Shown here: piece by piece, positions 1-8,097 of the stretch
How positions within the stretch are numbered: position 1 is the first letter of the stretch
How the letters are laid out: each line of letters begins with the position of its first letter
NCBI RefSeq assembly: GCF_021654795.1
Contig: NZ_AP025344.1
Coordinates: 3,286,501 to 3,350,500, forward strand
Length of the DNA: 64,000 nucleotides
Origin: Paenibacillus dendritiformis
GTDB lineage: Bacteria > Bacillota > Bacilli > Paenibacillales > Paenibacillaceae
Direction: 5' to 3'
The notes under the pieces: model-generated
The model's input: the letters and a program-made list of their open reading frames with translations, nothing else
The model's database searches: none
What the model was told of the DNA's origin: nothing
Translations under genes and position numbers: made by a program

Positions 1-567
1 GACCTGGTTCCGCAGACCTCGTTCCTGAATGAAGCGGCGGCCGTTGGGTTCTTTTTTACTGTCTACTCGTTGTTGGGCTGGTTGTTGGAAAATATGTATA
101 GTCTAGCGACGACGCGCGTCTTTTTTAAGGATGGGTTTCTCTGGGGGCCGTTCAAGCCGATGTACGGCTTTGCTCCGCTGCTTCTCGTCTATTTCTGCGG
201 GCCGGACACGCGCTGGGCTATGGTTCTCTTGCTCTGCTTCCTCGTGCCCACCGCAGTGGAATATGTGAGCGGCTGGCTGCTGCAGGCCTTTTTCCGGCGC
301 CAGTGGTGGGACTACTCGAACCTGCCGCTGCAGCTTCACGGTCATATTTGCCTGTCCTATTCCGTATGCTGGGTTTTCCTCTCCTACCTGTGCCTGCGGT
401 GGATCCACCCCATCCTGGTTTCCGTCTATCGGGGGGTGGAGCCGTACTGGCAGTGGCTGTTCCCTGCTGCAATCGTATATTTCGCCATGGATCTGCTGTT
501 CGCGATCCGGCGCCATTCGCCGCAAGGCGGGTCTGCTGAGGAGCAGCAGCCGAGCCCGGCCCCGTAG
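1..567 (+). CDS. Putative ABC-transporter type IV membrane protein (partial, 5' end missing)
   Basis: The reading frame is open from the first base of the window, so the true start lies upstream; the internal TTG near 70 is not needed as a start. The product is a polytopic membrane protein with the run WLLENMY, GPFKPMYGF and several hydrophobic segments, which resembles the CmpB-like putative ABC-transporter type IV family (PF06541) by memory. Substrate unknown. The last 20 residues are polar and rich in Ser, Gln and Pro. It is convergent with the next gene, 107 bases away. Family assignment is moderately sure; function is not. Confidence 0.75.
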   Translation, partial: DLVPQTSFLNEAAAVGFFFTVYSLLGWLLENMYSLATTRVFFKDGFLWGPFKPMYGFAPLLLVYFCGPDTRWAMVLLLCFLVPTAVEYVSGWLLQAFFRRQWWDYSNLPLQLHGHICLSYSVCWVFLSYLCLRWIHPILVSVYRGVEPYWQWLFPAAIVYFAMDLLFAIRRHSPQGGSAEEQQPSPAP

Positions 568-674
568 CCAGTCCCGCACGCGCTCGGCCGCGGCTCGCTT
601 CCATGCGCGGGTCTCTACGGGCTTGAGCGAGGCGCACGCGCGGTAGGGCCGGAAGAGGGCAAAAGCACACAGCT

Positions 675-1529
675 TCATCCCTTCCTGATACTTCTGGTCG
701 CCTTCCCTGCAATCCGCCGTGTCGCCTTCGTATCTGAAGCCGCGAGCCAGTCCGCGCACAGTCGAAGCACCCATTCCGGATTCGTCTTGGCAGCGTCATT
801 CAGCCAGTTCCCGGCCGAATCCTGAACATACTTGACCGGGTCGGACTTCACGGCTTCGAGCAGCGGCAGCGCCATGGCGGGGTCCTCCTTCAAGGCGGCA
901 ATATGCTTCGCCCACACCCCGCGGGGACGCGTCGCTTCCATGGCGAACCGGCGGATGTTCGCATCCCCGTCCCGCGCCCAATCGCCCAGCAGGCCAATGG
1001 CTGCCGGCAATTCACCAGCAATGGATTCCCGCACAGCCATCCATGCGATCTCCCGCACGCCGAAATGGGAATCCGCGGCGAACGGGCGGATGCCCGTCAG
1101 CTTGTCTTCCAGGCGAAGCCCCTCATCCAAGCCGATCACATAAGCGGCCCAGCAGCGGACGCTGTCGGAGCGGTGTCCGGCCAGTTCGGCGAAGATTCCC
1201 TCTCTGTCCTCGGCAGAGACACGCTCCATCAGATCGAGCCAGCCAGCCGCAACGGCCGGGATCACGCGCATTATTTTCCTGTCGCCCAGGCGGGCCAGAG
1301 GAGACGTGATCGTCTCCAACTCAAGCTCCAGTCCAAGATCACGAATGATCCGCCCGAGCAGCTTCTCATGATCGACCGCAAGCCATTCCGTCAAATTGAC
1401 GGTCTCCAACTCGCCGCAGTGCAGCAGCCCGAGCACCTCGGGCGGAATGTCCTCCGCCCGGCGGGCCCCGGTCCGCTGGATAATCTCCCCGTCTACAGGT
1501 CCATTCTGTTCTTGCTTCATCGGGTTCAT
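675..1529 (-). CDS. DNA alkylation repair (AlkD-like HEAT repeat) protein
   Basis: A 284-residue soluble protein made of helical repeats. The C-terminal part has the phrase YVQDSAGNWLNDAAK and later WLAASDTKATRRIAGKA, typical of the DNA alkylation repair family (PF08713), in which HEAT-like repeats wrap DNA carrying alkylated bases. Length fits the family. ATG at 1529 begins MNPMKQEQNG; a second Met lies three codons in and either could be used. It stands alone: the upstream neighbour on the same strand ends more than 80 bases away. Whether this copy is an active glycosylase cannot be judged from motifs. Confidence 0.8.
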   Translation of the reverse strand: MNPMKQEQNGPVDGEIIQRTGARRAEDIPPEVLGLLHCGELETVNLTEWLAVDHEKLLGRIIRDLGLELELETITSPLARLGDRKIMRVIPAVAAGWLDLMERVSAEDREGIFAELAGHRSDSVRCWAAYVIGLDEGLRLEDKLTGIRPFAADSHFGVREIAWMAVRESIAGELPAAIGLLGDWARDGDANIRRFAMEATRPRGVWAKHIAALKEDPAMALPLLEAVKSDPVKYVQDSAGNWLNDAAKTNPEWVLRLCADWLAASDTKATRRIAGKATRSIRKG

Positions 1530-1614
1530 CCTCCATATCGTATCAATCGCTATCCCGGCTTTTACGATACGTGTTCTCCGTCCTAAAAGATGTAATCCAG
1601 CTTACAACTTCCGC

Positions 1615-2310
1615 TTACCCCCGTTGTCGCTCCCGAAGCTTCTCACGATGAATGAAGATCGTCTTGAATCCCGTCTTGATGATCCCCGCTGCCGCGAGCT
1701 CCTGCAGCGATGCCGTTACGGCTTCCCGGCTGGCGCCGACAAGATGCGCGATCTCCTGATGCGAGATCGAATAGCCGATCCGGTAATATTCATGATCCTC
1801 GATCAGACCGAATTGATCCGCCAGCTTCAGCAAGGCGTAAATAATTTTGTCCTGCAAATTGCCCAGAGCCAGATGCTGCGCCAGATCACTCATCCCGATG
1901 ATACGCTCGCTCATCACCTTGATAAGACTCAGCATGAATCGGGGCCGATGGATAATGAACGATTCGAACCGATTTTTATCCATCAAGCAGAGGTCGCTTT
2001 CCTCCAACGTCTCGATATACAGATATCTCGTTCCGAACGAGATGAGATCCACTTCCCCGAACACATTGCCTTCGCGTAAAATATCGAGCGTGAACTGCCT
2101 GCCCTCGGCCGTCAGCTTGAACAGCCGGATCGTTCCCCTTTTTATGAAATACAGGCCTTGCGGGCTCGAATCCGGCGTCTGGATAAACGTGTTTGTTCGA
2201 AGGGTCGTAATCGAGGTTAGCCGTTCCATCTCAAGCAAGTCTTCCTCGGACAGCGAATGCAAAAGATTAAATTGCGATAAGTATTGGATTTTCCCCTGAT
2301 TCGGCGTCAT
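1615..2310 (-). CDS. Crp/Fnr-family transcriptional regulator
   Basis: A 231-residue protein with a cyclic-nucleotide-binding-like beta roll at about residues 15-120 (GLYFIKRGTIRLFKL, GNVFGEVDLISFG) and a Crp-type winged helix at about 180-225 (SHQEIAHLVGASREAVTASL). No cluster of cysteines for an iron-sulfur centre is present, so an oxygen-sensing Fnr role is not indicated; the effector is unknown. It follows a hydrolase gene on the same strand after 45 bases and may be co-transcribed with it. A TGTGA-N6-TCACG palindrome of Crp/Fnr type occurs near 63782 and is a possible target of this class of regulator. Confidence 0.88.
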   Translation of the reverse strand: MTPNQGKIQYLSQFNLLHSLSEEDLLEMERLTSITTLRTNTFIQTPDSSPQGLYFIKRGTIRLFKLTAEGRQFTLDILREGNVFGEVDLISFGTRYLYIETLEESDLCLMDKNRFESFIIHRPRFMLSLIKVMSERIIGMSDLAQHLALGNLQDKIIYALLKLADQFGLIEDHEYYRIGYSISHQEIAHLVGASREAVTASLQELAAAGIIKTGFKTIFIHREKLRERQRG

Positions 2311-2355
2311 TCCCCGGTATCCTCCGATCCTGTTCTGGCCTTTCCGTGGCTGGCC

Positions 2356-3138
2356 TCAAGCGTTTATTTCGCCGCCGAGAATGTCATAGAATGCGTGCGA
2401 AGCGTGCCGTTCCTTCCACGGAGTATGTCCGCAACGCGGCAGCAGGATGCAGGTTACGCCGTTGAGCACCTCTGTCAGCGGCGCGAATACGCCCTGATAC
2501 GGATGCGGGTCATGCTCGCCATGGATGGCGACGACCGGGCAGGCGATGCGCTTTCCGTGCTCCAGCAGTTGCCCGGACCTCCGCAGCGCGCTCGCTTCGG
2601 CCCAGATGCGCCCATGCTGCTCCGCATTGACGGCAATCGGCTCCGCCTTCGGCGCATCTTCCAGCGGCTCGTATGTATCGGCCTTGCTCATGAGCTCATC
2701 CAGCCGCGTCAGATCCGGCAGGGCTTCCCCTGCGCCGAGCTTCGACATTATGCTATTCCATTCGGCCCGTTCCTCGGCAGACAAGCGTGTCATTCTTGTG
2801 CTCATGATCTCCTGGGCATAAGCTTCCTCGAACGGCCCGCTGCCTACGAGAATAAGCTTGCGCACCAGCCCGGGATGGCGGGCGGCGAAGAGGAAGCCGA
2901 GCCACGCGCCCCAGGAATGCCCGATGACGGTCACGGGCGGATGGCCTGATGCCACAAGCTGATCCTTCATTTCCGCGACCAGTTCATCGATGCTGTACTT
3001 GGTCTGATGCAGCTCCAATATTCCGGCATGCCGTGACAACGCCGCGGCTACGGGAGCCATCTCTCCCGCTGCCCCAGGTCCGCCATGCGCCAATGCCACC
3101 GAATAAGGGGCGTTGCCGTGGATCCGAATCGAATTCAT
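2356..3138 (-). CDS. Alpha/beta hydrolase
   Basis: A 260-residue alpha/beta-hydrolase fold protein. The nucleophile elbow GHSWGAW places the catalytic serine at residue 75; Asp210 in GEHDPHP and His238 in RCGHTPW complete the expected triad, and the early HGGPG gives the oxyanion-hole turn. The cap region at about 110-180 is helical and acidic. HGGPG plus this layout is common in proline iminopeptidase-like and small esterase-like members, but the substrate cannot be named. It precedes the Crp/Fnr gene on the same strand. No signal peptide, so cytoplasmic. Confidence 0.85.
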   Translation of the reverse strand: MNSIRIHGNAPYSVALAHGGPGAAGEMAPVAAALSRHAGILELHQTKYSIDELVAEMKDQLVASGHPPVTVIGHSWGAWLGFLFAARHPGLVRKLILVGSGPFEEAYAQEIMSTRMTRLSAEERAEWNSIMSKLGAGEALPDLTRLDELMSKADTYEPLEDAPKAEPIAVNAEQHGRIWAEASALRRSGQLLEHGKRIACPVVAIHGEHDPHPYQGVFAPLTEVLNGVTCILLPRCGHTPWKERHASHAFYDILGGEINA

Positions 3139-3340
3139 GCGCTCACCTCATTTCTGTTCAAGTTCACGGATGGAGCATAAATCCCCTTCCCGTTTTACCT
3201 CTCGCCGTATCATCTTCTCTCTGAAAACACCGCCATTCCACGGTACATAATCCCCGCCAAAAGGCTGGGATAAACACCCTAACCCTTGCTCCCGAGTTAG
3301 CATTTACTAATCTTAGCAGATACGGGAAGGCGGGATTGAA

Positions 3341-4405
3341 TTGCCTCGGTATGTAATGATTAACGCGGATGATTTCGGCCTGTCGTGCAGCATTAATCGC
3401 GGTGTGATGGAAGCGCATCGACTCGGAACAGTAAGCAGCGCTTCTTTAATGGTCAATACCCCCGGCTTCCTGGACGCCGTTTCATTGGCGAGAGCCGCTC
3501 CGTCCTTAGGAGTGGGATTGCATTTCAACTTAACATATGGAATACCCGCGACAAACCCTCTCCTTGTTCCCTCCCTCGTTCGGGATGAAGGTTCCTTTCA
3601 CGGGAACCTCGCGGAATGGAATCCTCATGATATCGCGCTTGAGCTTGAGAACCAGTATCGTCGCATGCTGGAACATGGAATCCGCCCTACTCATGTCGAT
3701 TCCCACCAGCATATTCATTTGGAGAGCCCAGACGTGTATAATATCGTCAAAAAGCTCGTTCTGCGCGAACAGCTTCCTGTGCGCCTGCCCTCCAGCCGTC
3801 CAGACCCTGAACTTCCGTGGATAGCAGATGAACTACTGATGTATACGTATGATAGGCAGACAGGCGTTCCCCACCTCTTGAGCCTGCTGCGCAACATCCC
3901 AGAAGGAATAACGGAGCTTTTATGTCACCCAGGCTATGTAGACGATGATGTCCGCCGGCTGTCCGCTTGGACGACGGCCAGGGAAGAAGAATTGACCGTA
4001 TTCACTGATCCACAGGTTATCGCATGCATTGCGGATCTTCAAGCCCGCGGATTACTTCAAGTCATTCATTACGGCCAGTTCCCTGCCATCCGATCCATCC
4101 TAAATAATGAAAAGGATGCTTCCCGCTTGCGCACAACGGCCGACTCCGCCTCTCAACTCCATGCGGCAGCGGATACTCCATCGGCGCCAACGTCAGAGCC
4201 CTCTCGTTCTCCGATGCCTGATGCGGTCATTCATCCCCTGCAAAAGCGCTGCCGTTCCATATGGGCACGGCAAAATAGAGTAAAAAGAAAGCAGATGAAA
4301 AAGAGACGGACTTACAAAAAGCTGCTAGGAACTGCCCGTTCCCGAGTCAGGAGACGTGTGCGAGGGAAGCGCATGGGCAATCGTAGAAGATGGTCCCTGT
4401 CATAA
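3341..4405 (+). CDS. YdjC/ChbG-family carbohydrate deacetylase with long basic C-terminal tail
   Basis: TTG start at 3341, chosen because GGGAAGGCGGG lies just upstream and the protein then begins MPRYVMINADDFGLS. Residues 1 to about 245 match the YdjC/ChbG family (PF04794), metal-dependent deacetylases of chitooligosaccharide-type substrates: ADDFG (Asp10, Asp11), GLHFNLT, DSHQHIH and LLCHPGY are the expected metal and catalytic motifs. The family is usually about 250 residues; this one has an extra 100, first rich in Ala/Ser/Thr/Pro, then very rich in Arg and Lys (KRKQMKKRR, RVRRRVRGKR). The tail might bind nucleic acid or cell-wall polymer. A terminator follows. Confidence 0.85.
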   Translation: MPRYVMINADDFGLSCSINRGVMEAHRLGTVSSASLMVNTPGFLDAVSLARAAPSLGVGLHFNLTYGIPATNPLLVPSLVRDEGSFHGNLAEWNPHDIALELENQYRRMLEHGIRPTHVDSHQHIHLESPDVYNIVKKLVLREQLPVRLPSSRPDPELPWIADELLMYTYDRQTGVPHLLSLLRNIPEGITELLCHPGYVDDDVRRLSAWTTAREEELTVFTDPQVIACIADLQARGLLQVIHYGQFPAIRSILNNEKDASRLRTTADSASQLHAAADTPSAPTSEPSRSPMPDAVIHPLQKRCRSIWARQNRVKRKQMKKRRTYKKLLGTARSRVRRRVRGKRMGNRRRWSLS

Positions 4406-4409
4406 TATA

Positions 4410-4440
4410 AAGAGCCGCGGGTTGCCCAACGGCTCTTCTT
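4410..4440 (+). terminator. Rho-independent terminator after the ChbG-type gene
   Basis: Eight-base stem AAGAGCCG / CGGCTCTT with a 12-base loop, followed by TCTTCATTT. It lies five bases past the stop codon of the deacetylase gene. Confidence 0.7.
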
Positions 4441-4560
4441 CATTTCCTTGTTCCTTCTTGAGCGTTCTTATTCACAATGTTTTTTACAGTACTCTGTATC
4501 CGCAACTTCGTTATCGTTTTTAGGATAGAACCTGATAATCGTTGTTCCTGCCGTCAACTG

Positions 4561-4728
4561 TATGGGCCTGATCCGCAATATTGCATCGGCTACGAGATGG
4601 CGCGGGCGCGGCACTCTCTCGCCTCATTGCTGGATTATGGCATTCAACAGGTCAATTGCGTTCATGGCGGACGGTACGAGGGGGATGGCAGACGGCGAAT
4701 TGCCGAACTGCTGAAGCAGGAGCAGTAA
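4561..4728 (+). pseudogene. C-terminal fragment of an MBL-fold metallohydrolase
   Basis: The frame ending at 4728 encodes ARHSLASLLDYGIQQVNCVHGG followed shortly by RRRIAELLKQEQ, which resembles the last 50 residues of MBL-fold hydrolases (xSLKKLLDYxIExVICYHGG...RIxEL). Nothing upstream supplies the metal-binding HxHxDH core, and the preceding 120 bases look unrelated, so only a 3' remnant of a lost gene is left. The resemblance is from memory of the family; conservation in a relative would confirm it. Confidence 0.5.
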
Positions 4729-4762
4729 CGAAGCAAAGAGTTCACGCTAGGGCCCGCGCGAC

Positions 4763-5239
4763 TCAGCCTCCGTTATGCTTTGTTTTATTTTCGATGAGCA
4801 CTCCCGCCAATTCTTCCGTCATTTGCCGGACAAGCTCCGGCCGCCCATGGAACTGAGCCGGCGTATTCTGGAATAACTCAATCCGCCATTGTCCTCCCGC
4901 GCGAACCGCGATCAGCGTGTGATGGGTATTCACGTCCGGGTTCAGCTCCGATTGTCCGGGCGGCACCATGCCGGCGACCGCCCGCAATAACGCGGTATTC
5001 GAATCAAGCAAGCGGACATGTTTCACCTTGGTCGTAAAAGGAGCTGTCGGATGCTGTTCGAAGATAGACTGAAGATGCCCGAGTATGTCATTCGGCCCGC
5101 TCGCCAGACTGCCGTCGAACCCGATCAACTCGCCGTCCGCTGTGAACAGCTCCGCCATCCCGCCAGCATGGCGGCTATTCCATGCTTCTATCAATTGATG
5201 ATACAAATTTTCTACCTCTTTGGTTTCTTGCGCTTGCAT
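4763..5239 (-). CDS. SnoaL/SgcJ-like NTF2-fold protein
   Basis: A 158-residue NTF2-like (cone-fold) protein. The ATG at 5239 is chosen over an upstream start because AAAGGAGGA sits six bases before it. Features of the SgcJ/EcaC-type group are WNSRHAGGMAELFTADGELIGFDG, the HTLIAVRAGGQWRIELFQNTPAQFHG strand pair and the helical N terminus. Members are enzymes or binding proteins with varied small ligands; no specific substrate can be proposed. It lies about 100 bases downstream of a kinase-like gene on the same strand. Confidence 0.75.
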   Translation of the reverse strand: MQAQETKEVENLYHQLIEAWNSRHAGGMAELFTADGELIGFDGSLASGPNDILGHLQSIFEQHPTAPFTTKVKHVRLLDSNTALLRAVAGMVPPGQSELNPDVNTHHTLIAVRAGGQWRIELFQNTPAQFHGRPELVRQMTEELAGVLIENKTKHNGG

Positions 5240-5335
5240 GACGCTTCCTCCTTTTTCCGTCGGCAGCTTGCCTGCAATTCCACTTCGTCGGCCTTGCTGA
5301 CTCATCCCTGCCTGTCATTGATCTCATTATCGGCT

Positions 5336-5920
5336 CTACCGCTCCTTGTCATGCAACGCCCGAATCTTGAATCTCGCCTCTATCTCGTTCAAGATTCGCT
5401 CCACGATGTCAACCGCCGGCAGCGAGCCGTCAATGATAAGGTCTGAGTTCGGCTTCACCGCGGTCAGCATCTCGGCGTAAGCCATTCTCCCCGCCTCGAG
5501 GTAGCCCGCGACATCTTCCCGCACTTCGTCGATGGACCCAGCGGAGAAATCCCTTAAGATGCGTCGCGCCAAGGCAATATCCAGCGGCGTGTCAATGAAA
5601 ATGGCCAAATCAATATACCCGCGCATGACACGATTCAAATAAGCGAACGGGTAATCGAGGAGAACCACGGAAGGCGGCGGTTGGCTCTGAAGCAGGGACT
5701 GAAGATCCCGGGCAAGCGGCGCCAGATTCCACTCGTCATAATCTGCTCCGTTCTCCACCCATTCGCAGATATCCTCCGGGCATTCCTCGAACGTATAATC
5801 ATCAAAATAAAGCGCGGCGGCATGAGGCAATGTTTCCGCCAATCTTCGGGTAACCGTCGTTTTGCCTCCACCGGAGACCGCGGCAATGGCGATGACGCGC
5901 GGAATAGAATTTGTGTGCAC
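5336..5920 (-). CDS. Small P-loop (uridine kinase-like) nucleoside kinase family protein
   Basis: A 194-residue P-loop phosphotransferase. Walker A AAVSGGGKTT is at residues 13-22, followed by a DDYTFEECP segment like the substrate-binding Asp of uridine/pantothenate kinases, the VVLLDYPFAY strand and a lid-like arginine pair in LARRILRDF. Size and order match the uridine kinase-like group. The exact acceptor is unclear: the usual uridine kinase lid signature is not obvious. It is a single gene, divergent from nothing and separated from the MerR gene by about 160 bases containing a terminator. Confidence 0.7.
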   Translation of the reverse strand: MHTNSIPRVIAIAAVSGGGKTTVTRRLAETLPHAAALYFDDYTFEECPEDICEWVENGADYDEWNLAPLARDLQSLLQSQPPPSVVLLDYPFAYLNRVMRGYIDLAIFIDTPLDIALARRILRDFSAGSIDEVREDVAGYLEAGRMAYAEMLTAVKPNSDLIIDGSLPAVDIVERILNEIEARFKIRALHDKER

Positions 5921-6035
5921 AGCAGAACCCCCCAGTCAATTCAGTTGGCCGGAAGCCATTTTATACTATTCTCTATCTCCCTTCCTAACCCTTCCTGACA
6001 AAAAAGGCCAACTCCTAACGGCGGCGGAAGAGCGA

Positions 6036-6063
6036 AATAAGGCGGGGAGGCAAGCGCCCCGCC
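6036..6063 (-). terminator. Terminator of the TipAS-type MerR gene
   Basis: On the minus strand a stem GGCGGGG / CCCCGCC with a nine-base loop is followed by TTATTTCG. It lies 17 bases past the stop codon of the MerR gene. Confidence 0.5.
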
Positions 6064-6079
6064 GTTCGCACTGCCGTCG

Positions 6080-6826
6080 TTACTCCCCGGCGCAGGAGGC
6101 TGCGGCGGCGGCAAGATAATAAGCCAGTCCGGTCTGCTGCCCTTCGAGCATGCGGAGATGGAATTCGTCCTGCAGGAAAAATCGGGTCTGCTCGGCAAAC
6201 TCGGCCGCGGACACCGGATGCCCATGCCCGTTCAAATAGTCGAGATGCGTCCGGATTACGCGCTGCACATCCTCGCCATCATGCTTCGCTCCGCTGCGCA
6301 GCGCAGCGGCCATCTCTTCCATAAATGCCGCCGCTTCCTGCGCCTGTTCATTCATCCTCGGCACATCGATGGACCGGCCCTCCAATATATCGAAGCCATA
6401 GGCCGCCTGCACATGCTCCCGCTGCTCGCTCAGCGCTTGCTCCCATTCTTCCTCGCTGGCAAATCCCGTGAACATCTCCCCCGGACTCTGCGGTTCTCCT
6501 CCGGCCAAGCTGTCCTTAGAGGCTTGGAGCGTCTGAATGATCTGGTCCAGCCGGCGCTTGCGGGCAAGCAAGAGCTCCTCCTGCCGATTCAATATCGTCC
6601 ATCGATCGGCATCCGTCTCGAGCAGGACTTTAATCGTTTCCAGGGGGAAATCCAATTCCTTGTAGAAAAGAATGTGCTGCAGCCGTTCCAGCTCCGCCGT
6701 TCCATACAAGCGGTACCCGGCTTCGCTGATTTTCCGCGGCTCAAGGAGGCCGATCTTGTGATAATGATGAAGCGCCTTGATGGTGACATTGGTCAATGAC
6801 GATACTTCCTTCACCGTGTATAGCAT
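6080..6826 (-). CDS. MerR-family regulator with TipAS antibiotic-recognition domain
   Basis: A 248-residue protein. Residues 1-70 are a MerR winged helix (YTVKEVSSLTNVTIKALHHYHKIGLLEP), then a dimerisation helix to about 110, then a C-terminal all-helical domain of the TipAS type (PF07739; pieces such as WEQALSEQ, MEEMAAALRSG, HLDYLNGHGHPVSAAEFAEQ). In the TipA family this domain captures thiopeptide antibiotics and activates multidrug resistance. The very C terminus is unusually Ala-rich (YLAAAAASCAGE). No transporter gene is adjacent, so the target is not shown by context. The upstream flank is the repeat-rich region at 6.8-8.1 kb. Confidence 0.88.
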   Translation of the reverse strand: MLYTVKEVSSLTNVTIKALHHYHKIGLLEPRKISEAGYRLYGTAELERLQHILFYKELDFPLETIKVLLETDADRWTILNRQEELLLARKRRLDQIIQTLQASKDSLAGGEPQSPGEMFTGFASEEEWEQALSEQREHVQAAYGFDILEGRSIDVPRMNEQAQEAAAFMEEMAAALRSGAKHDGEDVQRVIRTHLDYLNGHGHPVSAAEFAEQTRFFLQDEFHLRMLEGQQTGLAYYLAAAAASCAGE

Positions 6827-7003
6827 GTGTCCTCGCTCCTTTCTGAGTTCAGGCTACAGGCTCCCCTAAGAGGAGAGTCAAGTCCTTCCCGCAAAGCCGG
6901 CAACGGGGGATGGAGGCATGCGCAATTTCTGGTTGACTCTTTCCTTGCGGGAGGACATAGGATGAGTCCGGTTCGTGGGAAACGGTAAAAATCCTGCGTG
7001 AAC

Positions 7004-7725
7004 CAGGCTGTTGGAAAACCCCTGTTTTTTGTGAAGGGGTGGAGATGGTCCATTTTCCTCATCCAAACTTTGGCTCTTAGAGCGTTTTAAATCGATTTTT
7101 TTCTACCGGGAGAAGAGATCCACATCACAGGTGAAAAGTCCCATAGACTACTCAATGGCCTGATTTTACGGGATCCAACCGACCGCGTCGGATGCTGGGG
7201 GCATCATCGCCTTCAGGAAGCATTATCAGCCTGCTGGAAGCACTATCGGCCTGCTGGAAGCATTATCGGCCTGCCGGAAGCACTATCGGCCTGCTGGAAG
7301 CATTATCAGCCTGCTGGAAGCACTATCGGCCTGCTGGAAGCATTATCCGGCCTGCTGGAAGCATCGTTGCCTCCTGGGGCTTGGACGTGCGAAGGAAATT
7401 GCTGCTATTTTACAGGAATTTCGGCTTAATGAGTCCCCATCCCGAGGAATTGCTGCAAATTTACATCATTTTAGGCCCTTTTGCTTCAAACCGAAGCGAA
7501 ACGGGGGAAATTCCTGTCATTTTGCAGGATTCCCTTTCTGGAATAGCCGTCCATATCGAATTGCTGTATTTCTGCAGGATTTCGCTTACCGAATCGGCGT
7601 GCCTGGAAAAATCGTGGAGTTTGCGGTTTTCGCCTGCCGGATGGGCGTGTCAAGGGAAATGGCGCAGTTTTCAGGATGGTGGAAATATCCATTTTCCTAC
7701 TCAAAACTTCTTTCTCAACAGCCTG
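7004..7725 (+). mobile_element. Interspersed TIR-bounded repeat element, copy A (complete)
   Basis: The 722-bp element starts CAGGCTGTTGG and ends CAACAGCCTG, a perfect 10-bp terminal inverted repeat. It is flanked on both sides by GTGAAC (6998-7003 and 7726-7731), a likely 6-bp target duplication. Inside are a 5' module, a 20-bp tandem array (7220-7360), and four spaced palindromes of about 27 nt near 7399, 7449, 7509 and 7558. The motif TCCATTTTCCT occurs near both ends in direct orientation. No transposase is encoded, so it would need to be moved in trans. Copies B, C and D are at 44198, 49481 and 59749. Confidence 0.75.
7201..7379 (+). repeat. 20-bp minisatellite inside copy A
   Basis: Seven near-identical units of consensus GCAYTATCRGCCTGCTGGAA run from 7220 to 7360 (the last is 21 bp), with degenerate half-units at 7201-7219 and 7361-7379. 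Units alternate GCATTATC and GCACTATC, suggesting 40-bp duplication steps. Copy B at 44390 has the same flanks but only one unit, so the array varies in number. There are no unique spacers, so it is not CRISPR. Confidence 0.9.
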
Positions 7726-7828
7726 GTGAACGCAGGATTTTTCGGTATTTGTGCCGCTATTTATGAAAATCCTGCAAAAGCGCATGAATCTCTCCGAATA
7801 TTAGTGTCAAACCATTGACATGGCTGAA

Positions 7829-7850
7829 ATTCCTGCAGTTTTGCAGGAAT
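7829..7850. repeat. Perfect small palindrome of the dispersed family
   Basis: ATTCCTGCA-GTTT-TGCAGGAAT, a nine-base perfect stem with a four-base loop. It belongs to the same palindrome family as those inside the element copies and at 29.6-31.0 kb. The rest of 7732-8097 holds a few degenerate units (near 7764 and 7880) and no gene that I can support. Confidence 0.7.
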
Positions 7851-8097
7851 GCCTGTAACGGAGTGCGCGTCATTAGGGAAAACTGCATTTCCGCAGCTTT
7901 TTTGGCAGGTCGGGCGGTATAAAGCATGGGAAGAAGCAAAAAGCGTCAGACATGCGGAACAAACAAAACGAACCAACCGTCATATCGAGTCAGCGAAATA
8001 GTGAACAATTGGACTTCTCATGCAAAAACGGTACGGTTTGTTCACAGGCCGGGGCAGTCACGGCAGTATGGATACCGCTTATGGGACCGCCCCTCGT

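Noticed and set aside
6860..6960. Possible stem from AGTCAA/TTGACT and CCCGCAA/TTGCGGG pieces
   Set aside because: The pieces are in the same order on both sides, so they cannot form one nested stem.
7201..7379. CRISPR-like look of the 20-bp repeats
   Set aside because: Units are head to tail with no spacers and no cas genes are present.
7192..7818. A 208-codon plus-strand frame through element copy A
   Set aside because: It is open in A and partly in D but closed by a stop in B, has no ribosome site, and its first part is only the 20-bp repeat read in changing frames. Not supported as coding.
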